This document shows positions 8,992-15,691 of a stretch of DNA of 41,392 nucleotides, piece by piece. Numbering within the stretch: position 1 is the stretch's first letter; each line of letters opens with the position of its first letter. The position numbers and the translations under genes are program-made. This DNA is from Lyngbya confervoides BDU141951 (GTDB lineage Bacteria > Cyanobacteriota > Cyanobacteriia > Thermosynechococcales > Thermosynechococcaceae), in assembly GCF_000817775.3 (NCBI RefSeq), contig NZ_JTHE03000039.1, positions 11,492-52,883 of the forward strand, read 5' to 3'. The notes under the pieces were generated by a model, which saw only the letters and a program-made list of their open reading frames with translations, was not told the DNA's origin and ran no database searches.

Positions 8992-8997
8992 TATAAT
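8992..8997 (+). promoter_or_regulatory. Candidate -10 box for mazEF
   Basis: A perfect TATAAT in an AT-rich stretch, followed about 47 bp later by the GTG of mazE with its own GGAGG-type ribosome site (TAGGAGG, 9031-9037). No good -35 hexamer stands 16-18 bp upstream, so the promoter may depend on a regulator. Confidence 0.45.
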
Positions 8998-9043
8998 ATA
9001 CTTTATATATCCTTGATTGCCCGTTGGGCTTAGGAGGCTTTTG

Positions 9044-9286
9044 GTGAAATCTCAGGTCAGTAAATGGGGGAATTCCCTCGCGGTTCGCATTCCCAAGCAT
9101 ATCGTTGAGGCGTTGCAGCTCCAGGCTAATGATGCGATCGCCTTTACAGTTGAGGATGGTAAGGCGATCCTAGAACCGATACCGGCTTTGCCTGAGTTGA
9201 GTTTGGAGGAGCTATTGGAACAGGTGACGGATGAGCCAGAGCCGGAGGTGGACTGGGGTGAACCTGTCGGTCAGGAGGACTGGTAG
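9044..9286 (+). CDS. mazE: MazE-like AbrB/SpoVT antitoxin
   Basis: An 80-aa antitoxin. It starts at GTG 9044, seven bases after TAGGAGG. An upstream TTG at 9017 is possible but would put that ribosome site inside the coding frame. VSKWGNSLAVRIPKHIVEAL is the swapped-hairpin AbrB DNA-binding motif of MazE. The acidic tail LSLEELLEQVTDEPEPEVDW is the usual toxin-neutralising peptide that occupies the MazF active site. The stop codon TAG is followed immediately by the GTG of mazF. MazE homologues repress their own operon together with MazF, and the candidate -10 box lies upstream. The pair looks intact. Confidence 0.9.
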   Translation: MKSQVSKWGNSLAVRIPKHIVEALQLQANDAIAFTVEDGKAILEPIPALPELSLEELLEQVTDEPEPEVDWGEPVGQEDW

Positions 9287-9616
9287 GTGTACGTTCCGAA
9301 ACGGGGTGATTTTGTCTGGCTGCAATTTAATCCTCAATCTGGCTATGAGCAAATGGGGCGTCGGCCAGCTTTGGTTTTAAGTCATGGGGCATTTAATAAG
9401 CGGATGGGGTGTGTGTTTGTCTGTCCTGTGAGCAATACCCAGCACCAGAATCCTTTCTATGTTCCTGTTCCTGAAGAGGAAGCCGTAACCGGGGTGATTA
9501 TGGCCGACCAACTGCGATCGCTCGATTACAAAGCTCGAAAGGCTGAATATATGGGGGATTGTCCCGAGCCAGTTTTAAATGATGTCCTGAGACGAATTAA
9601 ACCGATCATATTCTGA
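9287..9616 (+). CDS. mazF: MazF/PemK-type mRNA interferase toxin
   Basis: A 109-aa endoribonuclease of the MazF fold, full length. It has RGDFVWLQFNPQSGYEQMGRR with the catalytic Arg region and the loop before RPALVLS. Further motifs are CVFVCPVSNTQ, with the Ser/Thr of the active site, and GVIMADQLRSLDYKAR. It begins with GTG directly after the mazE stop, and its ribosome site TCAGGAGG lies inside the end of mazE, so expression is coupled. The cleavage specificity cannot be read from the sequence. Confidence 0.93.
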   Translation: MYVPKRGDFVWLQFNPQSGYEQMGRRPALVLSHGAFNKRMGCVFVCPVSNTQHQNPFYVPVPEEEAVTGVIMADQLRSLDYKARKAEYMGDCPEPVLNDVLRRIKPIIF

Positions 9617-9880
9617 TGATTCAATCCGTCCCCACGCCTAAACTGGTCATCGTCGAAGGTGGGGAGGTCACCGTTGAAGGCGATGAAGTCTACACCCGAG
9701 TCGGTGAGAATCTTCCCCCCGAGAACTCTGAGGGCTGGACCCGTGAGCTTCATTGAGCGTGACAGTCGCTGGAGTCTGGGAAAACAGACCACCCCAGCCA
9801 TGGCGATGGGATTTGTTGAACGCCCCATCACGATTGCGGAAATCCTGACCCATAGGGGCTTGAGTACTTTCACTCCTTAG
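9616..9880 (+). pseudogene. Decayed IS1-like transposase fragment
   Basis: The ATG at 9616 overlaps the mazF stop and opens a 46-codon frame to 9756 that includes VTVEGDEVYTRVGENLPPEN and EGWT. One frame over, the sequence resumes with SFIERDSRW. It then jumps to QTTPAMAMGFVERPITIAEI and stops at 9880. The pieces DEVYTRVGE, the GWT..FIERDSRW pair and the TPAMA.G tail resemble the DDE core and C-terminus of IS1-type transposases known from cyanobacteria. The reading is one frameshift plus one internal deletion. The identification rests on remembered motifs. The alternative is a tiny real protein of 46 aa coupled to mazF. Confidence 0.45.
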
Positions 9881-10045
9881 CTGGACAGTGCCAGCAGTTC
9901 CTCCTTGGCGATCGCATCACTCCCTTGTACTCTCATCCCCAAGTTGACACCAACCCCGTCGCCAAAGCAGCGGTCTTAGCCCGATCGCCTGCCGATTCGC
10001 AATGGGTGTCAATGCTTTGAATTGCGGGTGCTTCAAGGTTTAACT

Positions 10046-10071
10046 TACAATCATAGCAACCATTTTGGTTG
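10046..10071 (+). promoter_or_regulatory. Candidate -10 box and operator of the second antitoxin
   Basis: TACAAT (10046-10051) is a fair -10 box. Just after it lies a perfect inverted repeat CAACCA-TTT-TGGTTG (10057-10071), at about the expected transcription start and 28 bp before the antitoxin ATG. Ribbon-helix-helix antitoxins repress their own promoters through such palindromes, so this is a plausible autoregulatory operator. The rest of 9881-10098 shows no gene. Confidence 0.4.
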
Positions 10072-10098
10072 TACTTTGACATTCAAAGGACGAGCCCG

Positions 10099-10342
10099 AT
10101 GCCCAATCTAAACGATTAAAAACGTGCCCGAAGACCTCTACCAACATCTAAAACGTCAAGCACAAAAGAATCGCAGGAGCCTCAATAGCGAGATTTTGAT
10201 ATGCCTTGAGCAAACTCTGCAAAATCGGCCACGGAACGCTCAGGCGACCTTAGATCGAATGCGGGCGCTGCGTCAGAAAACCGCAAAACACCCGTTGACC
10301 GATGAAGTGTTGGAACAGGCCAAACATAGCGGACGGCCATGA
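10099..10342 (+). pseudogene. FitA/VapB-like ribbon-helix-helix antitoxin, frameshifted at codon 5
   Basis: The ATG at 10099 reads MPNLND and stops at TAA. Deleting one A from the CTAAACG run at 10108-10114 gives MPNLTIKNVPEDLYQHLKRQ, the standard Arc/FitA-like start. The open frame then continues through SLNSEILICLEQTL to 10342. A GTG at 10124 could give a 72-aa protein (MPEDLYQHLK), but it would lack the beta strand that binds DNA. The stop shares an ATGA overlap with the PIN toxin start. The adjacent toxin is also ruined, so relaxed selection is the simplest explanation. Confidence 0.75.
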
Positions 10343-10440
10343 TTGTTGTAGATACGAATGTCATTGCCTATCTCCTCCTTCAATCAAGATCCGGTGTGGG
10401 TTGCTCCATAATTTTGTTCGAGTTCGTTTCACCATTATAG
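10339..10440 (+). pseudogene. PIN-domain toxin remnant
   Basis: The first 14 codons, MIVVDTNVIAYLLL, are a perfect PIN start with the first catalytic Asp. Homology then breaks. The sequence GATCCGGTGTGGGTTGCTCC in another frame encodes DPVWVAP, a motif normally about 20 residues further on in PIN toxins. Next comes ILFEF in a third frame. So there is at least one internal deletion and one or two frameshifts. The frame from the ATG ends at a TAG just before 10440. No working nuclease can be made. Confidence 0.65.
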
Positions 10441-10713
10441 TTATTTCTGCTGTCAGGTTAGGGATGGTGGAAACTGGGATATCTTGGTCGCAACTTCTGA
10501 CGATGCGATATGCAATCTAACTCAGGCCATACCATGCTTGTAGCCTCCCCATGTAGCAGAACGTGCCGACATCCGCTCCAGCTTCGCATCGAAGCAGAGC
10601 AAAAGCTGCTGGAAGGCGATCGCTGTGGGTGCTGCTTCGGCTTCACGGAGCTGATCCCAAAGGTTTAGTTCGAGTTGGAGCACTAGTGCGATGTTTAAAA
10701 ACTTTAGGAGCTA
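10441..10713. other. Stretch with no recognisable gene, upstream of the IS630 element
   Basis: Apart from possible PIN-toxin debris near its start, I see no coding sequence I can support. It contains one HIP1 octamer near 10617. It ends at the TA dinucleotide (10712-10713) where the IS630-type element begins. Confidence 0.5.
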
Positions 10714-10720
10714 TTGTTGC

Positions 10721-10743
10721 GTCATTCTTGAATTGATGGATAA
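10721..10743 (+). repeat. Left inverted repeat of the IS630 element
   Basis: It begins GTCATTCTTGAATTGATGG. It matches the reverse complement of 11884-11906 at 20 of 23 positions. Confidence 0.75.
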
Positions 10744-10772
10744 TTAGGGTGTGAAATTCTTTAATCATCCAT

Positions 10773-11243
10773 ATGCCTCGCAAGAAATACATCGTGACGC
10801 TTACTGAAACAGAACGCCAACACTTAGAAAAACTGACTCAAACCGGAAAGACTGCCGCATACGTCATCACTCATGCACGGATACTCCTCAAGGCAGACAC
10901 GTCACAGCCTGATGGCGGTTGGTGTGATGCTGACATCAGTGCTGCATTGGATGTCGGCACCGCAACCGTTGAGCGCTTACGCCAACAGTTTGTAGAAGAA
11001 GGGTTCGAGGCTTGCCTGAGCCGCAAAACCAGGGTTTATACGAGGCTATTGGACGGCAATCAAGAAGCACACCTGATCGCCATCGCCTGTAGCAATCCGC
11101 CGGAGGGTCAGAGTCGTTGGACACTGCGGCTATTGTCGCAGCGATTAGTAGAACTGGGACATGTGGAGAGTGTGTCCCATGAAACCGTGCGTCAAACGCT
11201 AAAAAAAATGAACTTAAGCCTTGGCGAAAAGACTGCTGGGTGA
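10773..11243 (+). CDS. IS630 transposase, N-terminal frame (OrfA)
   Basis: 156 aa with the helix-turn-helix region of an IS630 transposase. It starts MPRKKYIVTLTETERQHLEKL, and the recognition region includes GWCDADISAALDVGTATVERL. A second helical part contains RWTLRLLSQRLVELG and SHETVRQTLKK. The frame ends at 11243, four bases inside the next frame. At 11201-11208 there is a run of eight A residues. A -1 slip there reads TLKKNELKPWRK and continues into the second frame, giving one protein of about 377 aa. ATG 10773 lies 30 bp inside the left inverted repeat. Confidence 0.85.
   Translation: MPRKKYIVTLTETERQHLEKLTQTGKTAAYVITHARILLKADTSQPDGGWCDADISAALDVGTATVERLRQQFVEEGFEACLSRKTRVYTRLLDGNQEAHLIAIACSNPPEGQSRWTLRLLSQRLVELGHVESVSHETVRQTLKKMNLSLGEKTAG
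11201..11208 (+). other. A8 slippery site for -1 frameshifting
   Basis: Eight consecutive A residues sit where the first transposase frame must shift to the second. In the -1 frame the text TLKKNELKPW flows into CWVIPPEQDADF, the usual continuation in IS630 proteins; in the 0 frame it degenerates (MNLSLGEKTAG) and stops. This fits programmed frameshifting but would also fit a simple one-base insertion in the A run. Confidence 0.6.
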
Positions 11244-11905
11244 TTCCACCAGAGCAAGATGCAGACTTTATCTGCCAGATGGAAGAAGTCCTAGACCTTT
11301 ACAGCCAAAGTGAAGACCCCAGCTACCCCCTCGTCTGTTTTGATGAAGCCTCGAAGCAACTGAGCAAAGAAACACATATCCCACAGGCAGCAGGACCCGG
11401 ACAGGTGGCACGGGAGGACTACCAATATGAGCGCAATGGAACCGCCAATCTGTTTATGTTCTCTGCCCCACTGCTCGGCTGGCGACATGTAGAAGTGACT
11501 GAGCAACGCACACAAATCGATTATGCACAGCAGATGAAATGGCTTGTTGATGTTGGGTTCCCTGGAGCGCTTCAAATTCGGGTAGTTCAAGACAACTTGA
11601 ATACTCATGTAAAAGCCTCACTCTATAAGGCGTTTGAGGCTCCCGAAGCCCGTCGAATCCTGGAGCGGCTAGATTTTCACTACACTCCAAAACATGGGAG
11701 TTGGTTAAATATGGCAGAAATAGAGCTAAGTGTTTTATCGCGCCAATGCTTAGATCGGCGAATACCAGACCTAGAAACGCTGAAGATAGAAGTTGCTGCG
11801 TGGGAAACTCGCCGAAATGACACTGCCAACAAGATCGATTGGCAATTTACAACACAAGATGCAAGGATTAAACTTAAGCATCTTTACCCATCATTTGAAG
11901 AATGA
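11240..11905 (+). CDS. IS630 transposase, DDE catalytic frame (OrfB)
   Basis: 221 aa holding the whole DDE nuclease core: LVCFDEASKQLSKETH (first Asp), IRVVQDNLNTH (second Asp) and HGSWLNMAEIELSVLSRQCL (Glu). The ATG at 11240 is probably not the natural start; the product is expected as a fusion to the upstream frame by slippage at the A8 run. The stop lies one base before the outer end of the right inverted repeat. The frame is intact, so the element could still transpose. Confidence 0.88.
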   Translation: MIPPEQDADFICQMEEVLDLYSQSEDPSYPLVCFDEASKQLSKETHIPQAAGPGQVAREDYQYERNGTANLFMFSAPLLGWRHVEVTEQRTQIDYAQQMKWLVDVGFPGALQIRVVQDNLNTHVKASLYKAFEAPEARRILERLDFHYTPKHGSWLNMAEIELSVLSRQCLDRRIPDLETLKIEVAAWETRRNDTANKIDWQFTTQDARIKLKHLYPSFEE

Positions 11906-11906
11906 C
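11884..11906 (-). repeat. Right inverted repeat of the IS630 element
   Basis: On the minus strand it begins GTCATTCTTCAAATGATGG. It overlaps the last codons of the transposase. Confidence 0.75.
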
Positions 11907-11912
11907 AGAGTA

Positions 11913-12281
11913 CTATGCAGTTTTAGCAGATTCAAGAATGTCTTGTTGCTTTGCCAGCCGAATATGTCTAGCGAGGAGGAAGAGCGGAAAAGTAACACTA
12001 ATGGCAATAAGCGCAGACAAAGCAATATATAGCCATACGAATCGAATTGCCAGCCTTCGCCCTTCAACGGCCATGAAGATGCAGGCCGCAAACGCAACCA
12101 AGAACAAATCATTTGTGAGTGAAGCTGCGGCAGCATTCACATAGGCTGCCCGAAAAAAGTCTGAAAATGACGCATGATCAGGCTGAGTCATAAAGGCAAT
12201 GTTATTTACCCAGGTTGCAGGTAAGGCTAGCAATGCAATCAAGCCATAAATCAGACAAATGAACTTATCTCGATTAGTCAT
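11913..12281 (-). CDS. DUF2834 membrane protein, C-terminus ending at the IS junction
   Basis: A 122-aa integral membrane protein with three hydrophobic segments: FICLIYGLIALLALPATWV, LTNDLFLVAFAACIFMAVEG, and FVWLYIALSALIAISVTFPL. The pattern NAAAASLTNDL...FMAVEGRRL followed by FPLFLLARH is characteristic of DUF2834, a family without assigned function. ATG 12281 is preferred over an in-frame ATG at 12308 because AGGGA stands upstream and the family starts near the first membrane segment. The stop codon TAG lies on 11913-11915, so its TA is the IS630 target and its G is the first base of the element. The insertion may have created this stop and replaced a short native tail. Confidence 0.8.
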   Translation of the reverse strand: MTNRDKFICLIYGLIALLALPATWVNNIAFMTQPDHASFSDFFRAAYVNAAAASLTNDLFLVAFAACIFMAVEGRRLAIRFVWLYIALSALIAISVTFPLFLLARHIRLAKQQDILESAKTA

Positions 12282-12390
12282 GATTATTTCATTCCCTGAT
12301 GCTGACATTTGTGTCTATTTTTGATGAAGGCCCTGATTAACGTTTTGTTCTCAAGATGAGAATATGATATTAGTGTGATAATTGTCAATT

Positions 12391-12690
12391 GTGCATGTCA
12401 TCAGCCGAAGAATCTTACGTCAGTTCTGCGATCGCCATGCTGATTCCTGTGAAGCCCTATTCAGTTGGTACCGAATTTCCAGTAAAGCTAAATGGGAGAA
12501 TCTGATTGAGGTTCAGGCTCTTTATCCGAAAGCTGAAGCCGTCGGAAATTTTACGGTCTTTAACCTCAAGGGCAACAAGGATCGCCTCATCACTGCCATT
12601 AACTATCGTTCCCAGCGTATCTACATCAAATATGTTTTGACCCATGCGGACTATGACAAGGATGAGTGGAAAAATGACCCTTACTTTTAA
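12391..12690 (+). CDS. higB: HigB-type mRNA interferase toxin
   Basis: 99 aa, from a GTG at 12391 (VHVISRRILRQFCDRH). An in-frame TTG at 12382 would add three residues and is less likely. The body has SWYRISSKAKWENLIEVQAL, YPKAEAVGNFTVFNLKGNKDRL and RIYIKYVLTHADYDKDEWK, which together define the HigB/RelE-like family. These toxins cleave mRNA on the ribosome. The antitoxin gene overlaps its 3' end by 17 bp, the toxin-first order typical of higBA. It looks full length. Confidence 0.92.
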   Translation: MHVISRRILRQFCDRHADSCEALFSWYRISSKAKWENLIEVQALYPKAEAVGNFTVFNLKGNKDRLITAINYRSQRIYIKYVLTHADYDKDEWKNDPYF

Positions 12691-13072
12691 CCCAAGCAGC
12701 TACGGTGAACTTCTAGCTCGCTACCAACCGAAAGTTTTGACGTCAGAGCAAGAGTGTGATGAGGCGATCGCCCTGGCAGAAAGACTGGAGTTCCAAAATG
12801 AGCGAACCCCTGCAGAGGAATCCTTTTTAGAGCTGCTGACCGTGCTGATCACCCACTATGAGGAAGCCCATTATCCTATTCCTGAAGGTGATCCCCTTCA
12901 GGTACTACACCACTTAATGGAAGCACAAGACCTCAGACAGGAAGACTTGGTGGGCATTGTCGGTTCTCGGGGGGTGGTTTCTGAGGTGGTCAATGGTAAG
13001 CGTTCCATCAGCAAAGCCCAGGCGAAAGCTTTAGCTGAATATTTTGGTGTTGATGTCGGTTTATTTATTTAG
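12674..13072 (+). CDS. higA: HigA-type XRE antitoxin
   Basis: 132 aa from ATG 12674, which overlaps the toxin gene and gives the family start MTLTFNPSSYGELLARYQP. The N-terminal part (about 1-65) is the toxin-binding region. The C-terminal XRE helix-turn-helix has HHLMEAQDLRQEDLVGIVG, then GVVSEVVNGKRSISKAQAK. HigA neutralises HigB and represses the higBA promoter. The pair looks functional, unlike the two PIN-based pairs nearby. Confidence 0.93.
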   Translation: MTLTFNPSSYGELLARYQPKVLTSEQECDEAIALAERLEFQNERTPAEESFLELLTVLITHYEEAHYPIPEGDPLQVLHHLMEAQDLRQEDLVGIVGSRGVVSEVVNGKRSISKAQAKALAEYFGVDVGLFI

Positions 13073-13406
13073 TCCCTCAACGGACAATCAACAATCGCAC
13101 AAGTGTCCGGTCCATGCTCTACCAGCGTCTCCACCGCCGTAATTTCCTGACCAATCGCCCCAGAAAAACGATCGCAGCACATCGCGCATATCCTGTCGCA
13201 CCTGTCCCCCGCTCCAACCCAGTATCTGCACCGGCTCCACCGCGATCGCCTGGAGCGGAGCCGTCTTGTTCTGCCGCCAGACTCCGTACAGGACAAAAAC
13301 TTGAACTAAAGACGAAGCACCCTGAAGGGCAACAGCCTGGCTAACCAGGTTTCAGAAGCAAACAACCGTGGACTGTTGAACGCATTTTCCCCTAGAGTTC
13401 GGCCTA
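13073..13406. other. Intergenic stretch, possible gene debris on the minus strand
   Basis: There are 334 bp between higA and the DUF1206 gene. The minus strand has a short open frame (13069-13296) and, in a neighbouring frame, a stretch with protein-like composition (AVEPVQILGWSGGQVRQD). I cannot name any family. The frames look like a decayed gene rather than a live one. Confidence 0.35.
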
Positions 13407-14237
13407 TCACTTATGCTGAATCTCAATGCGGCGGTATTTTGCCTGAATCAGCATGTAAATGCTGTAAGCCACCAGCCCCAGGGCCACCACACCCAAGAGC
13501 CAGGAACCGTAGAAAGTTTGGTCGAGCACCTGAAGAATACCCTCAGAAGAATGCACTTTGCTGGGGTCTGAATAGTGGGCTGCCTGAATGAGAAAGGTGC
13601 CAATCATCACAAACACAATCCCCCGAGCCGTCAGTCCAAAGCGACTCACCTCAATGACCCACTTTTCTAGCTGGGGACTGAGCTGCACTAACTGCAGATA
13701 CTTGCGGAATTCCTTTTGCAAAGCCCGATAAAAATAGTAAAACCCAAGCCCAATGGCAAAGGCCCCCGCCGTTCCCAGCAGCCACTGACCCAGGGGATGA
13801 CTGAGGATCAAAGAGGCCCATTGCTGGAGAGACTGATCCCCGCGATCGCCTTTGGCCTGGCCCATAAACCCCCTCAGTGCCGTATAGCCCAGCCCACCAT
13901 AAATCAACCCATTAACCGCATAACCTAGTCGCTGGGCCAGGTTTTTAAGGGCCAGAGGGGTGCCATATTCTGGATCCAATAGCGCCTGCACCAGCCGCCA
14001 GAGTGCATAGCTAAATAGGCCAAAGGCGATAAATCCCAACACGGCCCGTCCTGGCAACTGCGTACCCATGGCGCGGATCGCTCCTCCGGAACTCGCTGCC
14101 TGCCCTCCCCAATTAAACGCTGCCTTCCCCGAAAGAATGCCCGCAGTGAAATAAACAGATCCCTTTGCGGCATAACCCAGGCGGGCTAGTTTGCGAACGC
14201 CGTAGGCAAATCCTGGAGGGAGGGGCTGGGGGGGCAT
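13407..14237 (-). CDS. DUF1206 membrane protein
   Basis: 276 aa from ATG 14237, where the family motif VRKLARLGYAAKGSVYFTAG begins soon after the start; an in-frame ATG at 14327 would add an unconserved Pro-rich tail. DUF1206 consists of three repeats of a two-helix hairpin. The three repeats start with LARLGYAAKGSVYF, LAQRLGYAVNGLIYGGLG and VSRFGLTARGIVFVMIG, each having a Gly-Tyr/Leu-xx-Arg/Asn-Gly core. So six membrane helices are predicted. No function is known for the family; some members sit near stress or transport genes. The gene lies 210 bp downstream of the Trk-like gene on the same strand. Confidence 0.92.
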   Translation of the reverse strand: MPPQPLPPGFAYGVRKLARLGYAAKGSVYFTAGILSGKAAFNWGGQAASSGGAIRAMGTQLPGRAVLGFIAFGLFSYALWRLVQALLDPEYGTPLALKNLAQRLGYAVNGLIYGGLGYTALRGFMGQAKGDRGDQSLQQWASLILSHPLGQWLLGTAGAFAIGLGFYYFYRALQKEFRKYLQLVQLSPQLEKWVIEVSRFGLTARGIVFVMIGTFLIQAAHYSDPSKVHSSEGILQVLDQTFYGSWLLGVVALGLVAYSIYMLIQAKYRRIEIQHK

Positions 14238-14447
14238 GAGGCTGCAGTCCGGGAGAGGGTGAGGAAGGGGGCCGGCGCGAGACCCTGGGATCGCCAGGGT
14301 TCCCCTGGGGCAACGCTTACCCAGCATTGACCCGCCGCAAGAGAATCAGGTTTCCGGTCCATGGCGGTTGGACCTGTTGGCGTACCTCGATTGTAGCGGC
14401 CTGCACCGGCAAAGGGGAACCCGAAAGCCAGGGCAATCCGCAGCCCC

Positions 14448-15260
14448 CTAGGACTTCGAGGTTGATTGGCTCAAATCCCTGCTCAACTCCTTGCTTACAT
14501 AGGGATCTTGCGCTTCTTGCGCCGTCTCCAAACGCCTTTGAACCGCGATCGCCTGGTGGTGGGCCTGCTCTCCGGCCCAGCCTTCGCGCCGCAGATCGAG
14601 CTCCATCAGGGCCGTTCTCCGGCCATAGAGAATCAGCAAATCCCCTGGACAAACATAGGTCTGACCATTGGGAGCCCCCACATAGCTCTGATCGTCGCGC
14701 TCAATGCCTAACACCACTAGGCCTTCATCGCGCAGTTTGGATTCTTGTAAGGTCTTGTGGGCAATCCAGTTATCCTCATCCACCGCAATCTCCATCACCT
14801 GATACTCATCTCTTAAATGCAGCAAACTAGCATAGTCATGGATATCGAGCCGGATCCACCGCCGCAGAGACCACCGCACCCAGCGAGTCAGAACGCGATT
14901 AAAGGCTCGATTGGTGCCCAGCCCCCAGATTAAAGCCAGTCCCAGGGTGAGAATCGCGAACCGACTCACCCCATCGCCCAAGGACCCGGAGGAGACAAAG
15001 GTCAAAATCAAGGAGGACATGACCGTAATCACGCCCGCATTGCCCAGCAGCATCAGCCACATAATAATGCGTCGCCGCACAGGATGCTCAACGACGCTGG
15101 CCGACTCAGCGGTGGTAAACCCGGTGCCCGTAAAGGCAGATCGAGCCTGGAACTTAGCAGAGGCGCGTGAAAGGCCGGTGAAGGTTAAGGCTTCGGTGGC
15201 AATGCGAGTAATGAGTAGAGAAAGCGTGATTGCAATGAAAGCGGAAACTAGGGCAGCCAA
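14448..15260 (-). CDS. Membrane protein with Trk-like loop and RCK_C (TrkA C-terminal) domain
   Basis: 270 aa from a TTG at 15260, chosen because GAGGAGA (15267-15273) lies six bases upstream; ATG 15317 would overlap the end of the preceding gene. The N-terminal third has about three membrane helices (LAALVSAFIAITLSLLI, IIMWLMLLGNAGVITVM, AILTLGLALIWGLGTN). The loop SAFTGTGFTTAESASVV lies between the first two and resembles the filter loop of Trk/Ktr potassium transporters. Residues about 165-235 form an RCK_C domain (VMEIAVDEDNW, GIERDDQSYVGAPNGQ, GDLLILYGRR), which usually binds a small regulatory ligand. The family is normally annotated only as TrkA-C domain protein. Potassium transport is inferred, not shown. 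Confidence 0.85.
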   Translation of the reverse strand: MAALVSAFIAITLSLLITRIATEALTFTGLSRASAKFQARSAFTGTGFTTAESASVVEHPVRRRIIMWLMLLGNAGVITVMSSLILTFVSSGSLGDGVSRFAILTLGLALIWGLGTNRAFNRVLTRWVRWSLRRWIRLDIHDYASLLHLRDEYQVMEIAVDEDNWIAHKTLQESKLRDEGLVVLGIERDDQSYVGAPNGQTYVCPGDLLILYGRRTALMELDLRREGWAGEQAHHQAIAVQRRLETAQEAQDPYVSKELSRDLSQSTSKS

Positions 15261-15286
15261 AGGTTGTCTCCTCGCGCAGCGGTGGA

Positions 15287-15691
15287 CTATGCCTTGGGCC
15301 GGGTGAGCACGTCCCAAGCCGCCTGGGCTGCTTCGCTAAGGCGATCGCCAAAGCTTTGGATCTCCGCGAGAACGGACTGCCAGTTTTGCTGGGCATCTTG
15401 CATGATCTGCTCGGCAGCCGCTTCAATTTCGTCTGGATCCACCAGTTGAGTTTGCTCCACCGCTTCGCGGGCTTGGCGCACTGCAGCTATATAGGTTTCC
15501 TGGGTGAGGGTTTGCGCCGCCTGAACTTCAGCCTGGGCACGCTTGCGAAGGGCGTCCAAAAGCGCCTCGGTTTCCCCTTCTGGGGAAGGCCCAAGGGGGG
15601 ATTGCTCCACAATTGCCTGGGTCTCGGACTCCACTTGAACGAGTGCTGAATCCTTGGACACCTGAGCTTCTTGAGAAAATTGGTCCATCAT
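15287..15691 (-). CDS. Acidic coiled-coil protein of unknown function
   Basis: A 134-aa soluble protein rich in Ala, Glu and Gln. Residues 40-125 look like one long helix or coiled coil (LRKRAQAEVQAAQTLTQ, EIEAAAEQIMQDAQQNWQ). There is no signal peptide or membrane segment. It ends 26 bp before the TTG start of the Trk-like/RCK_C gene and is cotranscribed with it, so it may be a partner of that membrane protein. I do not recognise the family. Confidence 0.7.
   Translation of the reverse strand: MMDQFSQEAQVSKDSALVQVESETQAIVEQSPLGPSPEGETEALLDALRKRAQAEVQAAQTLTQETYIAAVRQAREAVEQTQLVDPDEIEAAAEQIMQDAQQNWQSVLAEIQSFGDRLSEAAQAAWDVLTRPKA

Larger units (their letters stand above)
10714..11913 (+). mobile_element. 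Complete IS630-family insertion sequence, 1200 bp
   Basis: The element carries both transposase frames and imperfect inverted repeats of 23 bp (20 matches) at 10721-10743 and 11884-11906. Each repeat is separated by exactly 7 bp from a TA dinucleotide (10712-10713 and 11914-11915). IS630 elements duplicate a TA target, so these are the likely boundaries. All three catalytic acidic motifs are present, so it may be active. No HIP1 octamer was seen within it. Confidence 0.8.

Noticed and set aside
13069-13296. Minus-strand open frame after higA
   Set aside because: Arg/Cys-rich translation, no known motif, no ribosome site; looks like a shadow or debris.
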